Assembly: GCF_000247695.1 (NCBI RefSeq)
Contig: NW_004624800.1
Span: 9,162,202-9,226,201, forward strand
DNA length: 64,000 bases
Origin: Heterocephalus glaber
Lineage: Eukaryota > Chordata > Mammalia > Rodentia > Bathyergidae
Direction: 5' to 3'
Program-made: the position numbers and the translations under genes
Notes under the pieces: generated by a model
The model's input: only the letters and a program-made list of their open reading frames with translations
What the model was told of the DNA's origin: nothing
The model's database searches: none
Shown: in pieces, positions 46,258 to 58,485 of the stretch
Numbering within the stretch: the first letter of the stretch is position 1
How the letters are laid out: each line of letters starts with the position of its first letter

Positions 46258-49200
46258 CAAATTTAAAAGAGGAGTTCTTCAAAAATCATAATTATACTTC
46301 AATAACCAAGGAATATATTCTTCCTAAATTTCAAAATGTGACATAAGTCAAACATACACAAAACTTTTATATAAACCAAGCAAAAGCTTACAGTCATCAA
46401 GTTTATCAGAAAACAGAACTTTCAAAATAGTCAACTTTTTCTTTTAGACACAATGAAATATGCTTATTGTGTAAAAGACACACTAAAAAAAGGACCAAAA
46501 TGATAACTGATTTCAAATTCCACTAACAAAAGAAATTGTCAATATTTCGATATTATCATTTCTTGTACTCAATTTCTGTAATCACAGTTAAATTCATTGT
46601 ATTTATGTGATTTTACATACAATATTATTAAACATTATGGCACATTTCATTTATTTCATTTATGTATGGCTATAAATACTTTTAAAATGTAATTTTAATA
46701 ACTGCATAACACTACAACTACTAGTATTTGATAATTTGTATAGCTGCACAACATTGTTAAATATTTTGGTTATTTTAAATAGTCCCTTCTCCCTTCCAAT
46801 AAGCAGCAATAACTTAGGGAAACATGGGTTTCATTATACATCTAATGCTTGGGAATATAAATACTAGGGCAAATTTGAGATTTTTTTTTAAGGATGTTGA
46901 AACACAGGCATTGGATTTTAACATTAAAATTGGAGCTAGATAAAAAAATGATATTTTCTTCAGCTAAATGATAAGGAACTCATCAAAGGAAAGATCTAGT
47001 TTCATACTTTATAGGACATTTATTTCCCAGTAAAGTTTAGCCATCTGTTAAAAATAAAATTGTACTGACTAAAATCAGATAATGTGGTTGACGATGGTGG
47101 CCAGAAAAATGCTTTGACACTATCATTGTTTTTTTTCATGTAACTACACCAGGGGCCACTCAGCAGGTGTGTTGTTATGAGGTAATCACACTTTGTTATA
47201 ATTCCTCTGGACAGCCACAGATGATACAGTCTAAATAAAGGGAGTGTTCTTCAGCTACCAAGGAGACAAGATTTACCATCCCTACAATTAATCATCATTA
47301 ATCCTTACTACTTAGCAAGTCTGGAAGCACCAGCTTTATTCATGTCTGTTTTTCTTTCTGGTATCATCAACACCTCTAAGGATTCTTTAAAAGAAATTGC
47401 CAAAATGGATCATTTATTGTTTATTTCTCTATCTTAGGATTTTATGTAGTGACCAAATGATTTGTAACTAAGAAGAAATTTGGGGACAATTATGTATATT
47501 TAAATACCATTAATTAAAACAAAGCTATGTATAATTCCCAACAATTTAATTGAGGTCACATGTCAAATTTCAGTTCTTTCTCAAAAACGTTTATCTAATT
47601 AGCCAACATGCATATGCATGCTTATGTGTGTGGACACACTCATATAATAAATATGGATGAAAGTACTTTTTTGGTTACATTTAGAACATTTCTCTTCCAG
47701 TATCTATTGATCCCTTCTCCTTTCCAAGCTCTAATGTGTGCTGGAAAATCCAATGGAGATTACATTTTTGGAAGAGAAACTCATGCGTGATCACTCCCTT
47801 TGTACTAGTCAAACACCCAGGACAGTGAGGGACACTTCACAGTTAGCTGCCAACAAACTCTACTGAAAGACTGAGTTATTTTAATGTAATATTTCTTTTT
47901 TTAGGCTACTTAGCCTAATATTTAGGCTATTCAGCCTTAATATTTCTACTTTTAAGCTACATTTTAAGATATATTGACATTTTTTATACAGTCATTTGTA
48001 GTTCCCATTAAGAGCAGCTATTGTTATTTTCTATAATGTCATGCTTCTCCACAGGAAATTCAGGTGAGTATTGTCTACTTCACATCTAAAGGTTTTCCTT
48101 TTCTTGAACACAAATGTTCTGTGCATTTGAATTTTCTGATTCACCAATGCCATAAGAAGTGTTATATTCCCCCTTTGTAAGCAGAATAATTCTTAGCTGG
48201 AGTCCAACTAAAAAAGTGGAAAATCTTTTTTTGCAGAAATTTGATGATGAGTCCTCCTGTGTAACATCATGAGACTTCTTTTTTTAAATGTAGAATATCT
48301 TTTGATTGAAACATTTTTAACCCAAGTTGTCCAGGTGACAAAAAAGATGTCTTTCTTTATTAGTCAACTTCTCTTTCAGTTTCAGTGGATGCTGAGCCTG
48401 CACTCATTGTTTGTTACTCAGTACAGTCCTAAAGTGTGTGTTTGGAGAGAGGGAAGTGCACACACATATATTTTAAGTCATTACAAAAAAAAATACAGCA
48501 ACCACTGAAGGTATTGTTGAAAGAATCCACTGCTCCTGCTAACAGAAGTTACCATGTATACCTTGAGCCATCTTTAGAGTTTCTTTTGATATATTGGTTG
48601 GGAATTTTAGAAATAAAATTAAAAGAGGCCTAACTGGCTTATCTTAACTAATCACTGCTTATGGCAGTGGTGGAGTTGAGTGAGGTTTTTCCAAATATAA
48701 GAACAGAAATAGTCAACTCACTCACTTTTAGGAAAAAAAAAAAGCTGTGAGAAGTTATGTGTGATTGACCTTACAATATATGATCAATTACACTGCATCA
48801 GCTTTCACTCTTTATCAGTTTATTCTTTCTCCCCTCAACCTCTAGTTCAGCGGTTGACCTGGAGCACCAAGGGAGGTATCCCTTAAACAGGGGGAAAGTA
48901 ATAAGTTCTCGAGTAGATTTATTCTTAAGGGAACAGATCGTTATTACAGCTGAAAGACAGAAATAAGAAAAGACAAAATAGAATCTTTTTCCTTCCAGTT
49001 TTGCACAATGAAAGAGATATAATCTGAATTAACTCACATGGTATATATTTTTATTTTTCATTATTGGTATGTTATATTAGTTATTTTCACTTTTGATCTC
49101 TATTTTTCCTCATTTCCTCCTCCTTACATTTTTTTTTTTTCCTGTCCTACTCTGAACAGTTTTGCTCTTGCATTCTACAGCAGCTCTTTAGGGGGCACTC

Positions 49201-51121
49201 CTGTGGCTCAATCATTGGTCTGTCTTACAGTATTTAGGATGACACCTTGGATCTGTGCATTATAATTGGTCTTAAGTAATCAATTCTTAACTAAAATTTC
49301 CTCACTAAAATTTAAGTTGAGTTTTCTAGCCATAAGTAGATCTTGTTCTATGTACAAGTTTCCATCTCTGAAAGATTATATGTATCCAACACATGGCAGA
49401 GAAGGGACACTTTTTAGACATGTTTTAAAGGGAAAATTAACACAAATACTTGCCTGTTTGGTGGATATGATGGTGAACTTACACTTACAAAAAGGATCTT
49501 TGTTTGGAGAAAAATGTCATTAGCAGAAATTGATAAACATTGACATAAAGGTTTTTGTTTTGGTTGTGTGGACCAAGTGAGCAGAGAGTAGATATAGAGA
49601 AAAGTACTATATTTTGATCAATTAATATGGTTTTTGAAGGCATAAATGGTTTGGAAACTTAAATATGCACTACTTTTAAAAATTCAAGAGCTGTCCAATT
49701 ATTGTCCCAAAACATTTCTCATCAAGTACTACCTTGAACCTCACATTTAGCACCATTAGCCTAGGTCCAGCATCCAGTATGACAAAAAAAAAAAACTTCT
49801 ATGCTGGCCTATCATTCTTCTTACTGGCCATGGTGAAGACTCATACCTAGAATATCAGGAAAAAAGATAATAAATTTGACAATATTGTAGAGTTTCTCCC
49901 CACATGAAGACAGGTTAAGTGGAGATCTCACATACATTGTACAATATTGAAGGTGGAAGATGTAAGAGAATATGTTAATGTAGATGGTTGCACCAGTGTA
50001 GAACACAGATAACCTGTGCCAAGCAGATAAATTTCAGTATATTAAAGATACTAACAGTGCCATTTGATTAGCAACAATTGATTAAACAAATGGGCTGCCT
50101 GAATCCTGGGGAACATATAGAGCTTAGAATTTATCTATTATTTTGATAGTCTTTCGATTTTCAATACAATAATTAAATCCTTTACTTTTAAATTACCCAA
50201 TTTTTCAAGTCATACATCTATTCTTTTTAAATCCTCACCATTTTCTCAGTTTTTCACTTAAAACTGACATTTTATGACAGACTGACCTAAGGATTTCATT
50301 GCTTTTCCTTATATTTCCAAAGTGTGCCTAAGGACTGTATATTTCTGAATTGTAAGCAAGAATTTTGAAGATACTCAGAAATCTCAAGAAACCCATTTTT
50401 AATTAGAAACATATTTCTAAATCTTGAAAATATGATTGTTTATATGCAATTTAATGAAAGAGGAAGAAGGAAGTCAATAAACTCTCAAGCTACATTAGTC
50501 ATTCTTCCTGAAAAAACGTAAAGCAGAATCATATTTGAGGAACAAGTCAAGGATTAAATATTATGCTAGTTATACTTAAATCTTACATCTAATATATCTA
50601 GAAACAAATTAGTGATCCTGTAATTAAACCTGTAAGCCGTGAGTACATTTTATAACACAATCATGAAAAAAATCTACAGGTACTGTTAAAGCTGAAACTC
50701 CCAGTCTAACTCAGAGAATTAAAATTCCAATCACACTGTCACACATTAATTTTAAAAAGTTCATCAGTTATATATTTGTTTCCAAGATCAGTTTAACTAC
50801 CTATCAATTTTCACAGGACACTGTTCAAATTTATTTGATGAAAAGACTATAAATTTTAAACTATTGCAAACAGACATAGTATAGTATGTTCCATATATAT
50901 TTATATTTGTTGTTAATCTCTTCTGGCATTATTTGCTGCAAGGAATTAAAGAAGATTTTTAGGAGGTTAATTCTTTTCTAGTTTGCATTCCATTCTGACC
51001 TTGATATCTTTTTAAAAATGCTCAGAAGATAAAAATTAAAAAGTCTTGTCAGACTGTATAATATTCCAAATCTTCCCTTTTTTCTTCAGTGAAGAACTTG
51101 TGCTAATACCATTCTCAAGAG
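46257..51121. other. Long stretch without recognised gene
   Basis: AT-rich DNA with no coding region supported. A small hairpin repeat lies at 47900-47942. A T-rich run near 49130-49141 follows pyrimidine-rich text that may be a decayed L1 tail. The part 47100-47310 includes two ATTAATC words and no recognised repeat. Frames at 48269-48508, 49038-49265 and 49266-49523 have no recognisable domains. Confidence 0.4.
47900..47942. repeat. Two tandem 21/22-bp units, each with a small palindrome
   Basis: Copy 1 TTTAGGCTACTTAGCCTAAT(A) and copy 2 TTTAGGCTATTCAGCCTTAA(TA) are adjacent. Each contains AGGCTA...AGCCT, a self-complementary stem with a short loop. Confidence 0.8.
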
Positions 51122-51158
51122 CATGATATTATTCTTTTCTTTTTCCTTAAAATCTTTT

Positions 51159-51690
51159 ATTGGTACATTTTAGGTATACAACACATTTAGATTTCTCATT
51201 GTGAACTTGTACCTTTAAATGATGCATCTTGGGTCTTATTTTTTCCGCATTCCTAGCCCTCCCTTCACCCCCTCTACCCTTCCCTATTTACAAAGACTTT
51301 ATTTCCAATTTTTCCATTTCTCATCATTTTTCCTTTCCCTTCTTTCCTTTCCCCTGCCCCTCCCACTACCCCTACCCCTTTGGACCTTTTCTTCCTATTT
51401 TGCATTATTGATTATTCATTCTAATCATTGGTACATTTTAGGTATACAGTATAATGACATTCATCATTGGAAATTTGCACCTTTACATAATCTCTCTTGG
51501 TTCTTATTTTTCACCCTTGCCCAGCCCTCCCTTCAACCCCTCCATTCCTCCCTGTTTACAAAGATTTTGTTCCTATTTTTCCATTTTCTCATATTAATTC
51601 CAGTTTCTTTCCTTTCCCCTAGCCCTCCCACTTTCTTCCCCTTTGCCCCTTTTCTTCCTATTTCACTCTATTATATATTTTAGTTCTTAT
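51159..51690 (-). repeat. Tandem duplication of about 268 bp in the L1 3' UTR
   Basis: Two related units begin ATTGGTACATTTTAGGTATA at 51159 and at 51427. Each continues with pyrimidine-rich text (AGCCCTCCCTTCA, TTTACAAAGA, TTTCCTTTCCCCT) and ends in TTTTCTTCCTATTT. The copies are clearly similar but differ at many positions, much more than the perfect target repeats do. The plus-strand frame 51219-51683 is only a read-through of these C/T-rich units. Confidence 0.9.
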
Positions 51691-51699
51691 TTACTTTCT

Positions 51700-52384
51700 C
51701 ACACCAGAGAAACTATTCAGTATTTATACATGTGTGTCCTATTTATTTCACTTAAGAGTATTGCCTCAATGTGCATCCACTTAGCTATAAATGTCTCTAA
51801 TTTCTCATTTTTTATGGCTGAGTAGTACTCCATTTTATAAAAAAAAACACATTTTCTTTATCCAGTCTCCTGTTGATGGGCATTTGGGCTGTTTCCAAGT
51901 TTTAACTATCACAAACTGTGCTGCTATGAACGTGGGTGCACATATATCACGGTGGTATGATTCTTTTAATTCTTTGGGGAAGATCCCCAGCAGTGGAATA
52001 GTGGGGTCAAATGGGACTTCCAGTCCTAGTTCTTTGAGCTATCTCCATACTGATTTCCACAGTGCTTGCACCAGTCTACACTCCCACCAGCAGTGGAGCA
52101 GGGTTCCTCTTTCCCCACAGCCCCGCCAGCATTTGGTATTGGTTGATTTCATGATAGCAGCCATTCTTTCTGGAGTGAAGTAGAATCTCAGCATTGTTTT
52201 CATTTGCATCTCTCGAATGACCAGTGATGTTGAACATTTTTTCATGTATTTATTTGCTATTTCTACTTCTTTGTCTGAGAAATGTCTGTTCATTTCAGAG
52301 GCCCATTTTTGGATTGGGTCTTTAAATTTGGGAGGTCTGATCTTTTTAAGTTCTTTATAGATTTGAGATAGTAGTCCTTTGTCC
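51700..52384 (-). pseudogene. L1 ORF2 C-terminal part (main orientation)
   Basis: L1 ORF2 encodes endonuclease and reverse transcriptase; this is only the C-terminal cysteine-rich part. The minus strand starts at [16 protein letters not shown] and runs through [35 protein letters not shown] and CWRGCGERGTLLHCWWEC to LVQALWKSVWR. A nonsense codon follows just after SVWR (near 52037), and the frame resumes with LKELGLEVPFDP. A T-run near 51839-51849 marks a slip later in the frame. Few disabling changes suggest a fairly recent insertion. It has no catalytic domain and cannot function. Confidence 0.92.
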
Positions 52385-52385
52385 G

Positions 52386-52622
52386 AAATGAATTAAAGAT
52401 CTAAATATTAAAATAGAAACGCTGAACCAGTTGGAACAGAGGTTAGGTAGAACTCTTCAAGACATCGGTGTAGGAAAAGATTTTATGAACAAAACCTCAG
52501 TTGCCTGTGAACTAGCACAAACATTCAACACGTGGGATCTCTCCTTATTAAAAAGCTTCTGCACAGCAAGAGAAACCACCAGCAGTGTGAAGAGACAACC
52601 CATAATGTGAGAAAAATATTCA
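52386..52622 (+). pseudogene. L1 ORF2 segment, inverted
   Basis: Plus-strand frame starting near [17 protein letters not shown] and continuing through [34 protein letters not shown] and VKRQPIM. It ends with a TGA where the family has tryptophan, then EKYS. It is the ORF2 part directly upstream of the segment on the other strand and belongs to the same insertion. Confidence 0.92.
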
Positions 52623-52637
52623 CATGATATTATTCTT

Positions 52638-53119
52638 AAGGAAATGAAGCAAATTTATTGTCAAAAACTTCCATGCAACGATGTTAGTTAATATTCTAGA
52701 GCTAATATCCTGCAATTTTGACATGAAACAGAAGGTGAAAATACTGATATCCTTGAATAAAATGAAGCTGTCCGGAAATGAGTGAACAAAGAAACTAATA
52801 AGTAACTATAAAAATCTTCTGCTGTTTCTTCTTTTGTGTCTGCCTTTATTTGCATTTCTATGTGAATATATACTTGTTATATTGGATATTAAAAGAATAG
52901 ATTGCTTGTCTTTAATAAATTTTATGTACAATGCGGAACTACTTGTTATTTTCTTTAAATTGCAGTTACCATCTTTACTTATCTTTTACTAGTTCCACAG
53001 AAGCACTTCTTTCTGATAATATGACAATATATTTATGCTAATTATATATACATATATTAGATATTTTCCCAATTTCCTAAAACTTTAAAAGCTTAGGCTA
53101 ATTTTAAATGCTGACTCCC
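52638..53119. other. AT-rich unique sequence, no gene seen
   Basis: Nothing recognised between the L1 and the following LTR. Confidence 0.4.
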
Positions 53120-53472
53120 TATTATGGTTTATATCATCATGATCCCAAGAGCTTCATCCCCTCATATTTCTGACTTTTGGAAGGCAATTGCATCATGAGA
53201 GGGCTACAGGCAGCTTAGCCTTGGGAAGTGTGGTCTAGCCAGAAGAGGCAGGTCATGGTGGGCTGGACCCGGAAGGGTGTATCTCCTTTCAAGTTCCTCC
53301 ATTGACTCTCTTTACTTCTTGGCTGCCATGAAGTAAACAGCTTTTCCTCCACCATGCCCCTCTGCTATGATAATCAGGGCTCTGAAGCCTTTTCACCAGG
53401 ACTGAAACATAAGCCAAAATAAACATTTTCTCCTTTAAGTTGCCAGTGTGGGTATTGTGTCTATTTGACTAG
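53120..53472 (+). mobile_element. MaLR-type solo LTR, copy C
   Basis: TATGGTTTATATCATCATGA start, CTCTTTACTTCTTGGCTGCC, ATGAAGTAAACAGCTTTTCC, TCCACCATGCCCCTCTGCTA, CTGAAACATAAGCCAAAATA and AACATTTTCTCCTTTAAGTT, then GGTATTGTGTC. This is the order of an ERVL-MaLR LTR including the polyadenylation signal region. It is a relative of the copies at 27.8 and 38.6 kb. No internal coding sequence is present. Confidence 0.7.
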
Positions 53473-54984
53473 CATTTATTTCTTTCTAGCTTTTCTTGTA
53501 GTTATTAGTGTATACATGCTAGAGTTCGATTGCTGTTATGGTGAACATAAATTAATACCAATATAGGAGTCTATATTCATTTCATTTTGTATCTGAAATA
53601 AATAAGGTAATGTCAGGAAAAGTCATTTGTAAATGGTCATTTTAATCTGATGAAACTGTGGGTGATTCTTTGTCAAGTGACTTTTAAGGTTAAGCAGTGT
53701 TAGTTAATATACTGCATTACTGACTGTAGGCTCAAATCCCTACAGTAGTGTGCATGCTGTCCACATTTATGTGCAAATCTTTATTCCTACAGCATTCTAA
53801 AGATTGGAAGAGCAGAAGTCAAATTCCATGAACACAAAGAGCATTAGAAGCATCATAGCCATCAATTTAGGTTTGTGGAGCAGTCAGGGATAATAGCCAT
53901 AGGCCATTGGGTGTCTTTCATACAATCATTAAGGAAGTGGTCATGAAAAGCATGCTCAGGCCTCATGCCATTTAAATCAAGCTCTTGATATTTCTGAGAA
54001 GCATATAACAGGTTTTGGAAAATTGGAATTTTAAAAAACATTTAATTGAAAGGCAAAGCCCAAAATGATTTCTTTAGGTAAAACTGGATTTAAAGGTTTG
54101 TTTGATTTACATGTTTCTAGACTGCATGCAAGAAAGTTCAAATGTAATGGGAAGATAAGTTATAAGAAAAATCCTTTTCAAATGCTGGCATCATTCTGAA
54201 CCTCAAGTTGTGGTCAAACTGTCCAGGGGTCTGAACAACTCCTATTGGCAGGAATCCAGTGAGCACCTCAGGACTTTCTGGGCCAGTGGGTCACTGAAGA
54301 GAAAAGCAATTATGTTTTTGAAGAATATGATTTGCCATCATATTGCTTTCAGTAATATGAAAGTAAGCTCTGCACTCTTCAAAATTTTCAGGCAGTCCAA
54401 GGATACCAAAACGAATAAAAAAGAATCTTTACAAAGCATGTCTGAATCTCTAATTTAGTATACCTTTTAAACATCATTGACAGAACAAAAGAGATACTGC
54501 AAACAGAGGGAGTGAATTAATTGGAAGTTATAAAGAAGCCATTGAGTGAAATGTGTTAACAAACGAAATCAATTTCAGACTGTGTCAGTCACTATTTTTC
54601 TTTTGCCCTTCCTATTCAAGATATGTGTGGTTTCTTCTCATTTTGCTTTTCTTACTTTGTGCAGTATCTTCTGCTTTATTTATTATCTGGTGTTAGTTGT
54701 TTGTTGGCTCATAAACTGTACCTGATTTCATGCTTTAGTGCAAAGTTTTCTTTCAAAAGAAAATCAAGCTATCTTTAAAAATGCATCCCTTGTTTGAAGA
54801 ATCCATTGCATGCTTAATTCTATAGCAAGCTGAGAAACTTTTATCTCCCCAAGCCCAAAAACACTTAGAAGTGCTTGTAACATCTCTTTTAGAGAAGAAA
54901 AGATAAAATGTGAATGTTGGAGAATGACTCCAGCTATATTGTTTATTGTAGAATAATTATCTAACTTGGTTTTAAAGTGACAAA
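53473..54984. other. Unique sequence, no gene seen
   Basis: No feature could be supported. The 82-codon frame at 54210-54458 shows no recognisable domain. Confidence 0.4.
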
Positions 54985-55150
54985 ATAAAATTCAAAATAC
55001 ACTTATAGATTCTCATTTACATTTTCCAATGACTGTGTGATATATTTTACAAATGGAAACCCCAGGTTGGGAAGTGACCAGTAGCACATTTAGAAGTAGA
55101 ACTGAGCCATACTTGAGGTTTCCTGGTCTCTGCTTCTGTTTTCTTCCTAC
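54985..55150 (-). repeat. MIR SINE
   Basis: TTTTACAAATGGAAACCCCA, GGTTGGGAAGTGACCAGTAG, CACATTTAGAAGTAGAACTG and AGCCATACTTGAGGTTTCCT follow the MIR reverse complement ('ttttacagatgaggaaactga ... gtgacttgcc ... gtaagtggcagagc') in order. Confidence 0.65.
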
Positions 55151-55277
55151 TACATGTTGCCTCCTCTCACAGTAAATACTGATTGACAGGAGACAGCAGT
55201 TTTTGATGTTTGCAAAAAGAAGACATCATGAACTTCAAATTAAAATAATTTTAGGAGCATAAAAATAATTTATTATC

Positions 55278-55370
55278 GGGCCAGGGATTTAGCTCAGTGG
55301 ATTCTCCGCCTGCTGCGCAAGCTCAAGGACCTGAGCTAGACCTCTGGTACCAAAAAAAAAAAAAAAAAAA
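55278..55370 (+). mobile_element. ID-type SINE with long A tail
   Basis: Plus-strand copy GGGCCAGGGATTTAGCTCAG, TGGATTCTCCGCCTGCTGCG, CAAGGACCTGAGC, CTCTGGTACC, then an A19 tail. Flanks ATTTATTATC (55268-55277) and ATTATTATC (55371-55379) look like a target duplication. The long pure A tail suggests a young copy, although the B box is mutated (TGAGCTAGACC). Confidence 0.93.
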
Positions 55371-57539
55371 ATTATTATCACCATATAGGAATAATTAGGC
55401 AATGGTTGAAAAGCACAGATTGTCCTAAATTTAAGGTTTTTTTAGTTTAAGACTATAATTTACTAAAAATTAGTGTGATTTCTGATTAAGTGGCCTATTA
55501 TGAAAAAGAACTATGAAGTTATTTGAGGCTGGTTGAACTTTTTATGTGACAAGTATTTATCCCTTTTAAACAATAGAGTCAGAAGATAAATCTGCATTTG
55601 AAATGTACCAAAAGATAACATCACAAAATAAACTGGACTAAACTTCTGCAACTGTAGGCAGTGAGTTCATATGATTACATCTCTGATATTGTTGTGTTAA
55701 AATTTATTTACTACAGTATAAACGTTAAATGCAAATACAACAATACTTTGGTTCATGAATGCTTCTGTTTGTAAAAATTCAGTTCACAAACAAAAACTTT
55801 GGGCAAAATTTTGTTTCCATGGGCAAACCCTGCCTCAGGTGACAAACATGATCAAGGTCATCCTACACAAACACAAACATAAGCACAAACACAGCCATCC
55901 TTCCCCAAATCTTAAAACAAATTAAGTTCACAAATGCAGATACCACTTTATCTGTCTATCTATCTATCATCTATCTCTCTCCTGTAAAAAGTATACTTGA
56001 CATTTTTTGACCACTAAATTTTATAAAGTACATTTAAAGAAAACACAAACATCATCCATGTTCATAATGATAAAATGTCTTTTTAGAAAGCGAGACAAGG
56101 TAAGTCTTTTTCTGTCAGTAAAAAGAATTATGTCTTTGAAAATGGTCTGTGTCACTTTCAGTGCTGTGAGCAGCAGGATTTTGTCACTTTGTGATTCATG
56201 TATGATGCATCTTTGAACTTCAACGTGAGTGTTAAAAACTCTGCTGTACTTTTTTTTTAATTTATAACAGGTTTCAGAACGCTTGCTATGCTGTTTTTTT
56301 TAGCAAATATAAGTGGATGAATCATATTTTAAGGTGGGAGCTGGACCCACGATATCTCCTATTTCTGCTGAAAGTACTAGGTACCACAGGGATGTTGCAT
56401 ACCCTTAGTAAAGAGCCATAACAGTGGTGAAAACCTCCCTAGTGTATGGTTTGCCAGTATGCTGGGGCCATGTTTCATTGCAATTAGCACAGGCCCTAAG
56501 AAACAGACTCTACTAAAGCAAAGCATGCTGCCCATCTTCACTGTAATGCCACAAGCTTTCCAAGGTAATGACGTACAATATGACAGTTTGGATATTTTCT
56601 CCTCAGGGAGAAAAAGAACTCAGAATAAGTAAGAAGCACGTATATAGGTTATCTCCTAACCCATATGGTGGCCATAGTGGCTTCCTTCCTGAACTTAAAA
56701 AAGATAGCAGAGATAAATGCTCCACCTCTTAATTAACAAACTGATTCATGAGATTTCATCATTTTCCAGAGTTTTTATCAAGGCTCTGTATGGAAATAAC
56801 CGCCTTGAAGCTTATATCTGTTACTACACTACACCATAAGTATGAATTCTATTTTGATTGTCTTTGAACTTATGTTTCAAGAAGATTAACCACTGAATTA
56901 CAAACTTTTATGAGAAAATTAGTGCTCCATTAAAATAATTTATGGGATCATATGCCAAAGAACCATTAGATATGACAGTCATAGAGACCGAACAGTATTT
57001 CATATTGTTAAAAGAGTACAATACATGATAAACTCTCAATAGAAACAGCTGTAAATTATTTTCAATTGAAATGTGATAAGGCTTCACATAATTACATGAT
57101 ATGTGCACAAGTGTTCAAAAATTGCATCTGAATGTGAAATGCTAAGGATTTTTTTTACCTGAATTTCAAGGCCCCTCACTCAGTCATACCTGCAAAATGT
57201 CACTGGCCCAAACTCTTGTTTTTATTTACTTCCTAACTAAAAGGTCAAATGAAAAGTCCCCTTCTTAACTTTCTCTTCGATGATGTCTAAATATGTAAAC
57301 CTACTTAATTTTAAACTTCTTTGTACAAATACTAGGCTGTGTTTCACTTCTGTGGTTTTACTTCAAAATATCTACTTACCCTATAAAAACTACAACTACT
57401 GATATTTTCAATTAAGATGTATATGTTACAAGTTGGAAAATTAATACAATCCTTGATTACAGATATGACTGGGAAAGTATTTGAGTTCTAGAGGTTGAAG
57501 TATTATTAATCATCATCATATAAACTTTACAGCAAAGAA
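55371..57539. other. Mostly unique sequence, no gene seen
   Basis: A (TCTA)n-type run lies at about 55951-55980. At 55740-55930 the words GTTCATGAATGC, GTTCACAAACA and GTTCACAAATGC recur, hinting at an unassigned old DNA element. Nothing else was recognised. Confidence 0.35.
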
Positions 57540-57670
57540 CAATTGAGCATTTGGTATGTGAACAATGTAAGACATTAAAATATGGTCAATCTAATTCTTT
57601 TAAATATTTCATGAGACAAGCATTGATGTTATTTTCAGATTGACTTAGTCTGGGTCAAACAAGAGAGCCC
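57540..57670 (-). repeat. MIR fragment
   Basis: TTGAGCATTTGGTATGTGAA, CAATCTAATTCTTTTAAATA, ATTTTCAGATTGACTTAGTC and TGGGTCAAACAAGAGAGCCC follow the reverse complement of a MIR 3' half in order ('gagcatttactatgtgcc ... ctcatttaatc ... attttacagat ... ggtcacacag'). Diverged. Confidence 0.45.
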
Positions 57671-58369
57671 AAATTCTTTTATATTAGATAATTTAAAAAT
57701 ATGTGAAATTGGAACATTTTTTACTCTTCAATTTTTTAACCCATGATTACAAAGAGATTAAGCATCTATCTATATTTCCAAATGTTGTGATTAAATAATT
57801 TTATAATTACTTTGATATTTCATTACCAGCAAAATTTTTAATGAATTTTTCAAAACAGAATGCCTTCAACCTAACTGGGCTTGAGCCCTGCCTCGAGAGA
57901 TTCCAATTTAATTTGTACTTGGCTGGTTTCAATATGTAGCCACTCAGTTGAAAACTACTGATCCAACATAGTCGTACCATCACTCATATAGCCCAGAAAT
58001 AACAAAATTGAAATGTCAAATGGATTCCTACCAGATAGAAACTCAATAGCTCAATTTTTTGGTGTTCTATGGTCTATTCATGTGATATGTTACAAAATAA
58101 ATAAACTTTGATTATTCAATTGGTTATAGGTATCCTGACTGCACAATTTTTCAGCTATTTCAACTTCCATGCTAGGAATAATTATATGAGACATGTATTA
58201 GCCTAACACCAGACATGACATATTACTTTGACATAACACCTTAGAATCTGATGAGTTTAAGAGCTATCAAAATTCTCTCAGAAGACATTAATCTACCTAA
58301 GCCATAAGTTGTAGGACAAAGAAGAGAGTTTGACAAAGGAATCTTGGCATGTAGTTTCCTTCAATTGTC

Positions 58370-58485
58370 TTTTCAGTTCAAGTTTAACCACTTCCTGAAT
58401 CAAAATTGCCTTTTTTGAGCCTGTTTTTCCACCTGAAAAATAGATGAGTTAGATGAAATGACTATTAAGGTCTCTGGTATTCTTA
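58370..58485 (+). repeat. MIR-family fragment
   Basis: TTGAGCCTGTTTTTCCACCT, GAAAAATAGATGAGTTAGAT and ATTAAGGTCTCTGGTATTCT resemble the same MIR-family 3' part as at 30.7-30.9 kb. Confidence 0.5.

Larger units (their letters stand above)
51122..52637 (-). mobile_element. 5'-inverted (twin-primed) L1 insertion with target duplication
   Basis: The element is bounded by perfect 15-bp direct repeats CATGATATTATTCTT at 51122-51136 and 52623-52637. From the right junction near 52385 leftwards, the minus strand reads the end of ORF2 and then the 3' UTR. From 52386 to 52622 the plus strand reads the immediately preceding ORF2 segment, so the 5' part is inverted. The two parts meet without an obvious gap in ORF2. 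This is the hallmark of twin priming during L1 reverse transcription. The inferred empty site reads CTT/AAGG, consistent with L1 endonuclease nicking. Confidence 0.95.

Noticed and set aside
51219..51683. 154-codon plus-strand open frame rich in Phe, Pro, Ser and Leu
   Set aside because: It reads the pyrimidine-rich antisense of the duplicated L1 3' UTR; low complexity explains the open frame.
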